This document shows, piece after piece, positions 44,954 through 55,840 of a DNA stretch of 64,000 bases (its first letter is position 1; the number at the start of each line of letters is the position of its first letter). The notes below the pieces were generated by a model, which did no database searches, was not told the DNA's origin, and saw only the letters and a list, made by a program, of their open reading frames with translations. Source of the stretch: Phosphuga atrata (lineage: Eukaryota; Arthropoda; Insecta; Coleoptera; Silphidae); contig OX155893.1 in assembly GCA_944588485.1 (NCBI GenBank), positions 43,920,616 through 43,984,615 of the forward strand. Reading direction: 5' to 3'. The position numbers were made by a program, and so were the translations under genes.

Positions 44954-45797
44954 AATTGCAACTGAATTAAAAACAAATTCTTGAACAGAGAACAGATTAA
45001 GACAGAAGAATTATTAACTCATATATCTAGCTGAAAAAGCTGAATAAATAAATGAAACATTAAATGCCAATAACATTATAGGTATAGTCTTTTTGACATT
45101 TTACATAGTTTTATCTAATGTTGTCTATTCTCTTTAGTTTTGTCCGATATAAACTTGTACAGCTTTAACCGGCTAATATCACTATATAGGCTGGTCACTG
45201 TATTGTCATCGATCATATATAATTTCGTCTAGTTGAGTTTGTTCTTGTTTTTCTGACTAGAAATACAAAACATAATCTTAATGGTACTTATATGTCTACT
45301 CTAGAAGAGTTACAGGACTAGATAAGACTAGATAAGATTAAACAAGACTAGGTAAAATTGGACACTATTAGACATGATAATACAAAACTAGACAAAAATT
45401 GACAGATATATAAAAAAATTGAACCAGATTGGACATCACTGGACAAAACATGGGTCGGAGCCGGACGACTCGGCACTCCCAAATCGGCACCGGACAACTC
45501 GGCGCCGGATAAGTCGTCACCGGATAACTCGGCACCGGGAAAATTCGGCACCGGATAAGTCGGCAACGGACAAATCGGCACCGAGACATTTCGGCACTCG
45601 TATTTAAAATTTTCTTTAAAACCCTTAATAACCATTAATAAAGTTATTTATGTTTTATTATTAGTTTTCAATTTAACGCTGTTTTCATGTCAACATGAAT
45701 TCTGCTGTTGGCTAGAAGGTGACTAAATAAATAGTTTACAATTTCCTTCATCTTTCAAGTGGCGTACCTTACTTTTTTAATTATAAAAAGATTTCTT
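44954..45797 (+). repeat. Left arm (844 bp) of a near-perfect palindrome
   Basis: Bases 44954-45797 are the reverse complement of 46131-46974. Reading both arms fully by eye I see about three mismatches in 844 bases (near 45199, 45213 and 45607) and no length difference. The arm contains AT-rich sequence, forward decayed satellite (45310-45450) and a 15-bp minisatellite (45465-45597). Confidence 0.95.
45465..45597 (+). repeat. 15-bp minisatellite TCGGCACCGGATAAG in the left arm
   Basis: About eight imperfect units of TCGGCACCGGAYAAS, one with an extra base. It is GC-rich in an otherwise AT-rich region. The same array appears inverted in the right arm (46330-46463) and a shorter array of the same orientation as the left arm sits in the spacer (45966-46069). 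Confidence 0.92.
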
Positions 45798-46130
45798 AAG
45801 CTAAGTTACTTTGTTACAGTTTTGTCTACTTCTATCCAATGTTGTCCAGTCTTATCCAATCATGTCCAGTCTTGTCTAGTCAGTTAAGTTCAGTCATATC
45901 CAGTCTTGTCCAGTCTTGTAAAGTTTTGTCCAGTCATGCCATATGCCCATGTTCGGTACATGATAAATCGGCACCGGATAAATCGGCACCGGACGACTCG
46001 GCACCTGACAACTCGGCACCGGGAAAATTCGGCACCGAATAAGTCGGCATCGGGCAAATCGGCACCAGTCATCAGAGTATGAATATATAAATTTTCTATT
46101 ATACATAGGTTTTGGTAATATCAAGAACAA
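45798..46130 (+). repeat. 333-bp spacer of the palindrome with satellite and minisatellite
   Basis: The spacer begins with AT-rich DNA, then reverse-oriented decayed satellite (45825-45940, TCTTGTCCAGTCTTG words), then about seven units of the 15-bp minisatellite (45966-46069), then AT-rich DNA. It is not self-complementary. Confidence 0.88.
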
Positions 46131-46974
46131 AAGAAATCTTTTTATAATTAAAAAAGTAAGGTACGCCACTTGAAAGATGAAGGAAATTGTAAACTATTTA
46201 TTTAGTCACCTTCTAGCCAACAGCAGAATTCATGTTGACATGAAAACAGCGTTAAATTGAAAACTAATAATAAAACATAAATAACTTTATTAATGGTTAT
46301 TAAGGGTTTTAAAGAAAATATTAAATACGAGTGCCGAAATGTCTCGGTGCCGATTTGTCCGTTGCCGACTTATCCGGTGCCGAATTTTCCCGGTGCCGAG
46401 TTATCCGGTGACGACTTATCCGGCGCCGAGTTGTCCGGTGCCGATTTGGGAGTGCCGAGTCGTCCGGCTCCGACCCATGTTTTGTCCAGTGATGTCCAAT
46501 CTGGTTCAATTTTTTTATATATCTGTCAATTTTTGTCTAGTTTTGTATTATCATGTCTAATAGTGTCCAATTTTACCTAGTCTTGTTTAATCTTATCTAG
46601 TCTTATCTAGTCCTGTAACTCTTCTAGAGTAGACATATAAGTACCATTAAGATTATGTTTTGTATTTCTAGTCAGAAAAACAAGAACAAACTCAACTAGA
46701 CGAAATTATATATGATCGATGACTATACAGTGACCAGACTATATAGTGATATTAGCCGGTTAAAGCTGTACAAGTTTATATCGGACAAAACTAAAGAGAA
46801 TAGACAACATTAGATAAAACTATGTAAAATGTCAAAAAGACTATACCTATAATGTTATTGGCATTTAATGTTTCATTTATTTATTCAGCTTTTTCAGCTA
46901 GATATATGAGTTAATAATTCTTCTGTCTTAATCTGTTCTCTGTTCAAGAATTTGTTTTTAATTCAGTTGCAATT
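46131..46974 (-). repeat. Right arm (844 bp) of the palindrome
   Basis: Reverse complement of 44954-45797 with the same length. Sequence outside the arms (before 44954 and after 46974) differs, so the borders are sharp. Confidence 0.95.
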
Positions 46975-46984
46975 TTTAATTCAG

Positions 46985-47325
46985 TTAAAATTAATTTGGA
47001 CTAGTTGTGTCCGGTCTTAACTAGTCATGTCTAGTTGTAACTAGTCTTTCCTAGTCCTTACTAGTCTTGTCTCTTCTTGTCTCCTCTTGTCTACTCTAGT
47101 CTTGTTTGGTTTGGTCTGGTCTTGTCCGGCCTTGTCTGGTCTTCCTTTGTCTGAATTTATCTGGTCTTGTCTGGTCAGGTTTGGTCTTGTCTGGTCTTGC
47201 CTGGTCCAGTCTGGTTTTGTCTGTTCTTGTCCAGTCTGGTCTTGTCCGGTGTTGTCCGATGTTGTCTGATGTTGTCTGATCTTGTCTGGTCTTCTCTGGT
47301 CTTGTCTGATCTTCTTAAATTCTGT
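46985..47325 (-). repeat. Reverse-oriented decayed satellite, CTTGTCTGGT-rich
   Basis: Many copies of GGTCTTGTCTGGTCTTG and related words, 10-17 bases apart, closer to one another than to the 14-bp consensus. This suggests a local secondary amplification of a satellite variant. Confidence 0.85.
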
Positions 47326-47574
47326 TTTCTACAAATTTCGTGCGTAAATGATTTAACAACGATCCAGCTAATGGAGCTAATCCAGCCAAACGTGCTGTTT
47401 TTTTTGTACGTGTTTATTTATTATATTATATATTATATTATAAAGAGCAACTTATATTATTATTAATAAATTATATCTCTATGTTAAGACCCAACAATTT
47501 TTTTTGTTTTATTTGTTCTTAAAACCATTTTTTAATTTTGTTTCTAAAAGTAGATATTATTAAATTACATTAAG
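47326..47574. other. AT-rich stretch, nothing recognised
   Basis: Low-complexity TATTAT runs around 47420-47470 and no coding signal. Confidence 0.5.
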
Positions 47575-47772
47575 ATTATGATAAACCGTTTCTTAACAAC
47601 ACAGCATGCGAAAATTGACCAGAGTAGTACCTCCTCCATGACGATGTCACTAAAACTGTGCGAAATATAACTGCACCGTGTGGACGCTCTACAAATTGCA
47701 ACGTTTTCATTCCGTCTTAAGACTGAGCAGACAAAACGTTGTGCAAAACGGAGCGTCTGGACCGGCCTTTGA
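47575..47772 (-). mobile_element. Possible PIF/Harbinger end fragment
   Basis: On the minus strand the segment begins AAAGGCCGGTCCAGACGCTC at 47772. It contains the phrases CCACACGG and CGCACAGTTTTAGTGACATC, then a start reading MEEVLLWSIFACCVV followed by basic residues. This resembles the 5' terminus and first codons of PIF/Harbinger transposases. The other end and the catalytic part are absent. The call is by resemblance and is tentative. Confidence 0.4.
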
Positions 47773-48679
47773 ACAGACATTATATACATTTAATGAATTT
47801 TTTAGCTTAGGATTTTGATTATCATATCTTTATTTTGCTATCTATTTTTTTAACAATGCATATATGTATTGTGTTCATTTAATATGGAATAATTATGCCT
47901 TTATGGCGTTTCTGGTCTTGTCTTGCATGGTCTTGTCTGCTCTTGTCCAGGTTTTGTACAGTCTTGTCCAGGCCTTGCACAGGTTTTGTTTAGTTTTGTT
48001 TAGTCCTATATAGACTTGCTAAGCCATTTCCTTTACATACAAATGAGTATATATTATTTTTTTGTACAGATAATATACAATCAAGATTATTTAAGTAGTT
48101 TCGACTCATAAATTATATTAAATGAATAATTCAAGTGTTTGAGCGAACATTTAAAAATAATAAATAAATAATAGATTTGCACAATAAAACGCCGTTATTT
48201 ATTCACCGAATTGAAGTGTTTCAACGTAAAAAGGTAAATAAATTAGCAATGGGAAACGGTTGGGAACGATTCGCGAATAAATTAGCCACTTTTTATACGC
48301 ACTTGAATTCGACGATCGGCCATCCGAAATCGTTTAAATATGCTAAATAACGTTCAGCGTACAAACTTTTCAGAACAAATGCAAATTGCGAAGAAAACAA
48401 CGTTAATTTTCTTAAATGATAATTGTTTTGTTAGTTTTATTTAAATAATTAATACAGTAAAGTTTTAAATGCGATTCTGGGAACTACACCTCCTGTAGCT
48501 GTAATTAAAGAACTTAAAGAATGTTATCATTTCGATTTCGTACAGTAAGAAGTTAAAGAACCGTTAGTTAGAACCGCCTCCTTGGTTAATTATAGAACGA
48601 CCAAAACTCATCTAGCGAATATGGTTATGTTCTTAAGACAATGAATGTTCCCATAATTATAGAAGCGTTAATGTTTAAC
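47773..48679. other. AT-rich stretch with a short decayed satellite patch
   Basis: Reverse satellite words at 47915-48015 (GGTCTTGTCTGCTCTTGTCC). The rest has no recognised feature. Confidence 0.5.
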
Positions 48680-49049
48680 CTTCAGGCTTTTTCCTGAAAA
48701 ACAAAACTTGCATCTTTAGTTTGAATGATATAAACACGATAACAAAACCCGATAATTGTCTTTTTGTTTCTCTGGGCCACATTAGCTGAAGTCATGGAGT
48801 TTTGGACCACAAGTATATTCTTATAGCTTAAGAGGGAAGCTTTATTTAGTATTCCTTCCTTATTAACACATATCCAAGTATTATATAAAAAATTGCTTTC
48901 CATCCAAAAATTAAATATTTTTAAAGATTTACGGCTTTGTCCTTTATTGGTTTATGAATAAAAAATTTAAAAAAATCGGGTTTGTTATGGGCCGCATTGG
49001 AACATGGCTTGAGGTATATGGCGGGTCGCGGGTTGGACATCCCTTGTCT
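48680..49049 (-). mobile_element. Possible hAT terminal fragment
   Basis: Reading the minus strand from about 49049, the sequence CAAGGGATGTCCAACCCGCG followed by CCCGCCATATACC is very like a common hAT terminus. No opposite end or 8-bp duplication was found, so this is a solo end at best. Confidence 0.4.
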
Positions 49050-51825
49050 AAATAGTAATATTGAACGAAAACAGGACATTTTAAGGTTTTTTATTTGAGA
49101 ATCAAAAGAACACATTACACGTAGAATATTAAGTTATACAGAATATTAAGTCAGATAGAATATTAAGTTAGAAGGAACATTAAGTTCTTGTAGAGGAATT
49201 GACTAAATTTCAAATTGTTATACAAGGACATTGTAATTTTCCACTCAATAATATTAATGCAATCAATAATCAATTAAGTATACACAACTAAATGGTTACT
49301 ACACGATTTCTAGATAAAATTAAATTGAATATAATGAGAACCCATTAGGAAATTAACAATCATTTTATAAATTAATTTAAAATCATAATTAATGTATAAA
49401 AACAAAATAGACTAGTTTAAACTATTTAAACTAGATCTTTATCTAGTGTTTAGGGCTTGCATTCCCAAAATCACTAATAATACGTATTAATGTAAAACCA
49501 TTGATATGGCCACATAACCACGGTTATTTTATTCTAGTGAAGAATAGAAAGGACATTTGGAGATAATAAACAATCAAATGCAGTCAACATTAAGGAAGTT
49601 TCACAAGATTAGGCTACAGAAAAACTAGAGCGACTACAGTAGATGCAACTAGATAAGATTACAGAAGACAACTTTCACCAAAAACAAAAATAGACAAGTC
49701 AAGTAAGAATATTACTAGATTAGAGCAATTTGGATGGATAAGACTAGATTTTACTAAGCAAGACTTGATAAGACTATATAAGATGAGAACAATCTAGACA
49801 AGGGGAAACAGTTAGCTACATATAGATTAGATAAAGTAAGAGAACAAAAAAAATACTATAAGAACCTCAAAAATACTATACAAGACTAGATATAAGAATG
49901 AATATAAGATAACACTAGTAGTGGGCAAATCAAACTGTCTTAAATAGAATTTGTAATACTAAACGGGTATTACATGCAGCGGATACTAGACAGACAACCT
50001 TGAATATAACTAGAAAGACAACTCGGTTAAGAACAAGTCTTCATTGGCTAGACTAATTTAAACGAGTTTTAGACTAAATTAAGCGTTGGTGGTTTAATTA
50101 GTCGAAATAGTTATTTCGAAAATATTTAATTTAGTTCATCAAATAAAAAAATATATATATTTACAGGCCAACTTTGAAAACAAATAAAAAATAAGGGCAA
50201 ACATCTATAGAAAATGTTTCAAGGATAGGTACGTTTAACGTATTTTCCACCTTCAATAACTCAAATTTATCCCATAAATTATTTAAGGAAAAATAAAACC
50301 AATTTATCCACTAAATAAAATATAACGTAACTATTTCAATATTACTTATATGAAAGTGTTATTGATTTATGTTTAAGCATCTAGCGTTTTTGACATTTCC
50401 CGAAAAGAAAAAACAAATATGTTTGTTAAAAACTGCTTATAAATCTATAACGATCCGTTTAACACCTACATTGATATTAAGCCTGGAAAGATTACATCAA
50501 TCAAAAACTACAAACTCACTGTAATTATACCTAATAGAAGACAATTTTTAAACGTCACCTCGACATCCTTAATGCATCAATTTCTTTATTTTATTTCATA
50601 CATCTTGCTTTTTCGCTCCCTGCCTTCGTCCGTGTCCTGCGTTTGTGCATCAAAGATGTTGTTCAAATTGTCGCAATTATTATAATGCAATTTCAAGTTG
50701 GTAGCGTAAACCGAGGCTAATAGCACTCACAATGCCGCGGCACATTCTTATTATTTAGATTAGGATTTTTAATGTTCTGTAATTTTATACCAAGGATAAT
50801 AACAAACTGTACATTTTTTAAAGAAACAGAAGGATCATGCGACCATTCAATCTTCTAACTACCATAATTTAATTATACAATTATTATTAACTTAACTTTA
50901 ATACTTTGTGTTCAACATCCTCAATTATTCTTTTAATTATTAGTGTTTAGAAATGTGCGTATTTTTTTTAATGAAACAAATACTAGTGTAGATTATATAA
51001 TAGCGAATTTAAGATTGAACAAATATAATCAGATACATTATAACAAACTAGATAAATCTATTATCTTAGATAGTATGTCTACGGCTATCTTCAGATGAAC
51101 TTGAGTTCTACATTTAAAAAATAGTAGCAATTCTGCCTGTATTCAGAAATATAAATGCTGTGCAACACATATTTTTCTAGTTTTTAAGTTGAATTCTGTT
51201 GCTACACATTTAAATACTTCTTGTTCTTGTCATATTTCATAACTATGGGTACAGCTTTTTTCTTGAAATTCATTATATTCCAGTTAGATATTCCAATACC
51301 ATGTTACCTATTAGATGCGATTTTACTGAACTTATCGGCGTTTCACATCAGCCTAGAGTGAATATTATATTATATAATATTTTTTTATTACTTATGCGCT
51401 AAAAGTACTCCTTGACGCAGATTATTTAATACGAAAAATGTCACATCTCGTTGTATTTGCATATAACCTGGGTAACGCACGAAAATATTCAATATTTACA
51501 TTAAGGTTACATTAGGTTACATTAAAATAAACAAATAAATAAAAATAAAATGGACACAATCAAGACCTCAATATTAAAAAACTGACGTAAATTCTTTTTC
51601 ATAACAAAATAATAATACAAAATATTGTTTTAATATGATGTGTTTTAATATGTGTTTTAAAGTGAGTGTAAATTATATGGCGAGGAGAGTTCTTATGACG
51701 AATCCACACCACCGGAGACAATTAAAAAAGCAAATTCTTCATTTTGGATTCCATTATTTTTGGTTGGCCCCTGGATCCCAAACTTGTAAGATACATCCCC
51801 TCGCATGAGTAATAAAAGATATTGT
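49050..51825. other. AT-rich stretch with decayed satellite, no gene
   Basis: Forward satellite words recur at about 49540-50060 (GATAAGACTAGATTTTACTAAGCAAGAC). The remainder (50060-51825) is AT-rich with no domain, RNA gene or repeat I can support. Confidence 0.55.
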
Positions 51826-51945
51826 TTGTAACACGCACGAAATTGTCAATTTCCCTCTCGAGCGAATGTACGTACTTCGTTCGTGCGCACAATTTCGCTC
51901 TCCCGAAAAATTGATAACTTTTCGCCCGAGTTACAAAATATACTA
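51826..51945. repeat. Imperfect inverted repeat, MITE-like
   Basis: The left side GTTTGTAACACGCACGAAAT and the right side, read inward, ATTTTGTAACTCGGGCGAAA share a core that continues as TCAATTT...CTCTCG. It is GC-richer than the surroundings. No clear target duplication. Confidence 0.45.
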
Positions 51946-51951
51946 TTTTAA

Positions 51952-52037
51952 CCCTTTATACTCCGTTGTCGCCGCTATGGCGACAACGCAAGGTAGTTTT
52001 AATAGTTGATATTAAAAATCGTTTGGCGTGCAAAGGG
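51952..52037. mobile_element. 86-bp piggyBac-type MITE
   Basis: Flanked by TTAA on both sides (51948-51951 and 52038-52041). Ends are CCCTTTATACTCC and, inverted, CCCTTTGCACGCC. A perfect 9-bp stem GTTGTCGCC/GGCGACAAC around a 5-base loop (51965-51987) lies near one end. Same size and layout as the MITE at 36600-36681, but a different family. Confidence 0.85.
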
Positions 52038-52041
52038 TTAA

Positions 52042-52706
52042 TATCATTCCCTTGCCGTTTTTATGACTATTATTAGGTTAGGTTAGTTAGTTCACAATTA
52101 TTCACACATATCATTAGCGTGTCAGTACCGCATCAGTTCAGTGTCAGTGAAAACCTTGAAATTTCAGTCAAAGAAACAAATTCGTTAGTGATTTTAGAGA
52201 AGATTACGGCGCAGAAGTAACAATAATTGTTAAAATCTGTATTTCATAAAATTTTACTGAGACTGAGCGGATATGGTACTGACGTGTATGAATAGAATTA
52301 ACAAATTCACACATGTCACTACAAAAATTTTGATGAATTTGTACGGATATGAATTTGAGTCATTGACTGACGCGGTACTGACACGTCACGGATGTATTCA
52401 TGCCCATAGAGCTTTATGCAATGTTTAAAAAGATATTCAATTCTGTAAAAAGAATCTTTAAAGAGATATTAAAGTTTTCATTTACAATTAGTAAGTTTAT
52501 AACTGCTTTAAAAGATAAGTTTAGAGAAAACTATACAATATTAACTAGGCTGTACTAGACCGGAATGAGAGAAGAAAATTAAATTAGATTAGAAACGAAA
52601 CCACACCATATTAAAGAAGACTAGATTGAACTAGATAAAACTATAAATGACTAGGCAATACTAGACAAATATAAACAAGACAAGATAGACTAGTTGCTAT
52701 ATACTA
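52042..52706. other. AT-rich stretch, then decayed satellite
   Basis: Two short TTAGG-like words near 52075 are too few to be telomeric. Forward decayed satellite from about 52545 to 52700. No gene recognised. Confidence 0.5.
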
Positions 52707-52719
52707 GGCTCCATAAGAT

Positions 52720-54240
52720 CCTCCTCCGGAAAGGTGAAAGAACCCATACACGAAACATCCTCTTACAGACCAATATGCTTGCTGGATGTCTTCGGGAAAC
52801 TACTTGAACTGCTTCTAGCCAGAATTATAGCGCAATTGGAATAGGGTAGAGATCTTTCCGATAGACAATATGGGTTCAGAGAGGGAAGGTCCACGGTCGA
52901 TGCCGTTCTGAGGGTGATCAAAGTGCGGAGAAAGCTACAAGCGGCTCACGAAGAACACGTAAGATGACAGCGCTGATAACCCTAGACATAAAAAATGCTT
53001 TTAACTCTGCAGTCTGAAATGATTATGGAAGAGCCAACTAGCAGAAAGTTTACCCCATACCTGTTGCGGCTGGTGCGCAGCTACCTCTTAAATAGGAAAA
53101 TACAGATGGAATCCGGCGATGAGGTCGTCGAATGTGAAGTACATAGTGGTGTTCCTCAGGGCTCAGTGTTGGGCCCCACCCTATGGAACATTCTATACGA
53201 TGGCGTGTTAAGGCTCGTTTTCCCCGCGGGGGTGGAAATAGTAGGATTCGCCGATGACCTATCTTTAGTTGCAACAGGGAAAACTGAAGAAGAACTAATG
53301 AGAAAGGCAAACATCGCCATAAATCAGGTCGATGAATGGCTAGAGCGTAAAAACCTTAAGCTAGCCCCTGAAAAAACAGAAGCTGTACTTCTCACTGGCA
53401 ATAGGAAAATAGGACCTATAAAATTTCAAAAGTCAAAAGTCAAGTACCTAGGCATCACTATTGACCAGAAACTGTCTTTCAAAGCACACCTCAAGAAAAC
53501 TACAGAAAAAGCCCTAAAAATTTCATCGGCTCTAGGAAAATTACTGCCTAACACCGGCGGTCCGAAAAGCAGTAAAAGAAGTCCAATTATATAAGACAAA
53601 GAACTGGGCAAATAGGACAGAAAGACAAACAATTGCAAATAACCAAATACATGAAGACTGGCAAAAGTCATGGAGTGTCCAAAACATAAACCTTGGCTAA
53701 CACGGAACCATGGTGAGATAATTTACCATCTAACACAGGTCCTCAGCGGCCACGGATGCTTCAAGGAGTATCTACATAGTTTTGGCAGGGCAAATGACGC
53801 AATGTGTGTATACTGCGGCGACGTGGACAGTGCACTTCATACTGTGTTTGAATGCAGTAGGTGGTTATCAGAGAGGGACAGATGGAAGGAGCAGACAGGC
53901 CACATCCTAGAGGTGTAAACACTGGTAGACGATGTTGAGAACACCAGAGGACTGGACATACACGGAGACAATGATACGTGACATTCTGACAAAAAAGAAC
54001 AAGACGAACGGACAAAAATCAACTACAAAAAGGAATACCAAAACTATAGAGCCAATACAATATAGCCAGATTCCCGAACAACTAGGGCGGCAAAAAAACC
54101 GTCCGGGCTGCTCACCCTGAAGGAATGCGCAAGCGATACCGGTGTGGCGTACTTTTTTTAAGCCAAGTGGAAGTAGGGGTTTAGTGAGTGAGAGCCTCAC
54201 TCACAGACTGGTAGCTTTCCCCAAACCACATATAAAAAAA
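52720..54240 (+). mobile_element. R1-like LINE, 5'-truncated
   Basis: Bounded by an exact 13-bp target duplication GGCTCCATAAGAT (52707-52719 and 54241-54253). Starts within the RT fingers and ends with the 3' UTR phrases CCTGAAGGAATGCGCAAGCG and GGGGTTTAGTGAGTGAGAG and an A-run. Closely related to the copy at 40534-42798 by its 3' UTR. Confidence 0.9.
52755..53920 (+). pseudogene. R1-like ORF2, reverse transcriptase and C-terminal knuckle
   Basis: Frames read SYRPICLLDVFGKLLELL (about 52770) and DLSDRQYGFREGRSTVDAVL with stops. One open frame of 199 codons (52995-53594) then has SGVPQGSVLGPTLWN, VGFADDLSLVATGKT (catalytic box 53247-53258), APEKTEAVLLTG and VKYLGITIDQKLSFKAHL. A deletion follows the thumb. 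The last part (53670-53918) has LTQVLSGHGCFKEYLHSFGR and a C.YC....(H)...C knuckle. The catalytic AFD-type block before 52995 is disrupted (KNAFNSA). Confidence 0.88.
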
Positions 54241-54254
54241 GGCTCCATAAGATT

Positions 54255-54484
54255 ATAAAAGTTTATACCAGACTAAATACTACTACGCAAGAATTTTAGA
54301 CAGTAATGGATAGAACTAGGTGAAACTAGAAAAAAATATGGAAAATTTCACAATAATAAATACGAATAGCAACCTTAGCAACCAGTTGTTACGGAGTTGT
54401 TTATCTTTGCTCCGGAAAATATCTAATTTGTGAGAGATATAAAGTGAAAATAAAGTCAAAAATTATGCAAATAGTGACCCCTTT
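54255..54484. other. Short decayed satellite then unassigned sequence
   Basis: Forward words to about 54335; the remainder is unremarkable. Confidence 0.5.
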
Positions 54485-54726
54485 TGGATAAACCGGAGAT
54501 CCGTGCACGTAAGCCGCTGCAGAATTTAGAACGTAAAAAAATGTTTTCCCGATTTTAACCTAAGTTAGTTAAGGGTTAGATTAGGTTATACTGGAGCAGA
54601 TAAATTCTGACCATATATCGCGTGGCAGCGCGACCACTCGATCCAAAATAAGACAAAATAATTTAAATAATTTACCTTGCGATTTGCACGCCCTCCTTAA
54701 ATGCACGGATCTCCGGTTTAACCCAC
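54485..54726. mobile_element. MITE with about 25-bp terminal inverted repeats, family unknown
   Basis: The left end reads GGATAAACCGGAGATCCGTG at 54485, and the right end, read inward from 54726, GGGTTAAACCGGAGATCCGT; the match extends through GCA. The flanks ACCCCTTTT and ACCCTTTTT are a possible 9-bp duplication with one mismatch, which would suggest a Mutator-like origin. No coding capacity. Confidence 0.7.
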
Positions 54727-54834
54727 CCTTTTTAGTGATTAGTGTTTTGAAAAGAGAATATTGTGCGGAAAAACAAAATTTTGTGTTAATTGCAACTTGT
54801 TGAAATTTCTCCAGGTTTGACAGTTGCATAACCA

Positions 54835-55211
54835 TGTGTCATTTTGACATATCAACCGAGGGACTTCCGGGATAAGAAGTCACCGCTCTACCAAGTGCCA
54901 ACAGCATCCCTAGATGGCGGATGAGCGGGTATAGGGCTGGGGCACTCTGTTGTCCAGGGAGTGAGAAATCACCCGGCGGAAGTATTCACTAGAATCAACG
55001 GCATCAGGATGGAGAAGGCAAGGGAAAACCTCTCCATTAAGGACCTTACGGTGTCCCACGACAAAATGTCTGGAAAAGGTGAAAATAAATATGGATTCTT
55101 CGAATACTACTCGGATCTCCGGGATAGACAGTGTCCGAAGAATGCATTCAAGGATAGAATTGAGGCGGCAGAATGGAACCTGCACATAGCAGTAAAGCTC
55201 TGTGCACATAT
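54835..55211 (+). other. GC-richer unidentified segment, possible LINE 5' region
   Basis: Composition rises clearly here, and a frame from 54961 (MRNHPAEVFTRINGIRMEKA onward, 112 codons) is open into the palindrome at 55212. It has no motif I recognise. The compact, codon-like composition and the preceding GGGGCACTCTGTTGTCCAGG stretch would fit the 5' UTR and ORF1 start of an R1-type LINE, but this is inference from style only. Confidence 0.3.
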
Positions 55212-55460
55212 CAGTAAAGCTATGTGCACAAAGCAAACAAAAGAAGAAGATAAGCCAAGACAAAGCTACGAAAGAATAAAGTTTAATCACTGTGCATGAT
55301 GAGACAAAACTACGAAACACTATACAGGATTAAGCAAGCTTAAAGAAGAAAGAAGAGAGTCAATACGAGAGTACGGACGACAAACGACAAAATAAGATTA
55401 GACAAGGCTGTATTGGACTACTCAAGTCAATAGGACAAAGAATAAAGAACACTATAGAAC
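55212..55460 (+). repeat. Left arm (249 bp) of a second palindrome
   Basis: Reverse complement of 55592-55840 with two mismatches by eye (near 55231 and 55436) and equal length. It contains forward decayed satellite words such as GATTAGACAAGGC. It begins with a 22-bp near-duplicate of the bases just before it (AGTAAAGCTNTGTGCACA). Confidence 0.95.
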
Positions 55461-55591
55461 ACACTATAAGAATAGTCGAATCTAGATAAGAAAATAGAAA
55501 AATCAAGATATAAAATTACTAGAGAAAACTGGAACTGGAAAATCAGGAACAGACAAGAGTAGATGAGATTAAAGTGTTCTATAGTTCTACA
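55461..55591. repeat. 131-bp spacer of the second palindrome
   Basis: AT-rich sequence with diverged satellite words. Its last bases (AGTGTTCTATAGTTCTAC) partly repeat the inner end of the right arm. Confidence 0.8.
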
Positions 55592-55840
55592 GTTCTATAG
55601 TGTTCTTTATTCTTTGTACTATTGACTTGAGTAGTCCAATACAGCCTTGTCTAATCTTATTTTGTCGTTTGTCGTCCGTACTCTCGTATTGACTCTCTTC
55701 TTTCTTCTTTAAGCTTGCTTAATCCTGTATAGTGTTTCGTAGTTTTGTCTCATCATGCACAGTGATTAAACTTTATTCTTTCGTAGCTTTGTCTTGGCTT
55801 ATCTTCTTCTTTTGTTTGCTATGTGCACATAGCTTTACTG
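55592..55840 (-). repeat. Right arm (249 bp) of the second palindrome
   Basis: Inverted copy of 55212-55460. Sequence beyond 55840 is unrelated to the sequence before 55212. Confidence 0.95.

Noticed and set aside
45348..45635. Minus-strand frame with ADLSG/AELSG-type repeats, like pentapeptide-repeat proteins (copy at 46293-46580)
   Set aside because: The 15-bp minisatellite automatically gives a five-residue period. Only about five units are present, one unit breaks the frame, and flanking residues are translated decayed satellite.
47575..47789. Possible small host gene on the minus strand
   Set aside because: The start region and the preceding terminal phrase resemble a PIF/Harbinger end, so it was called a transposon fragment.
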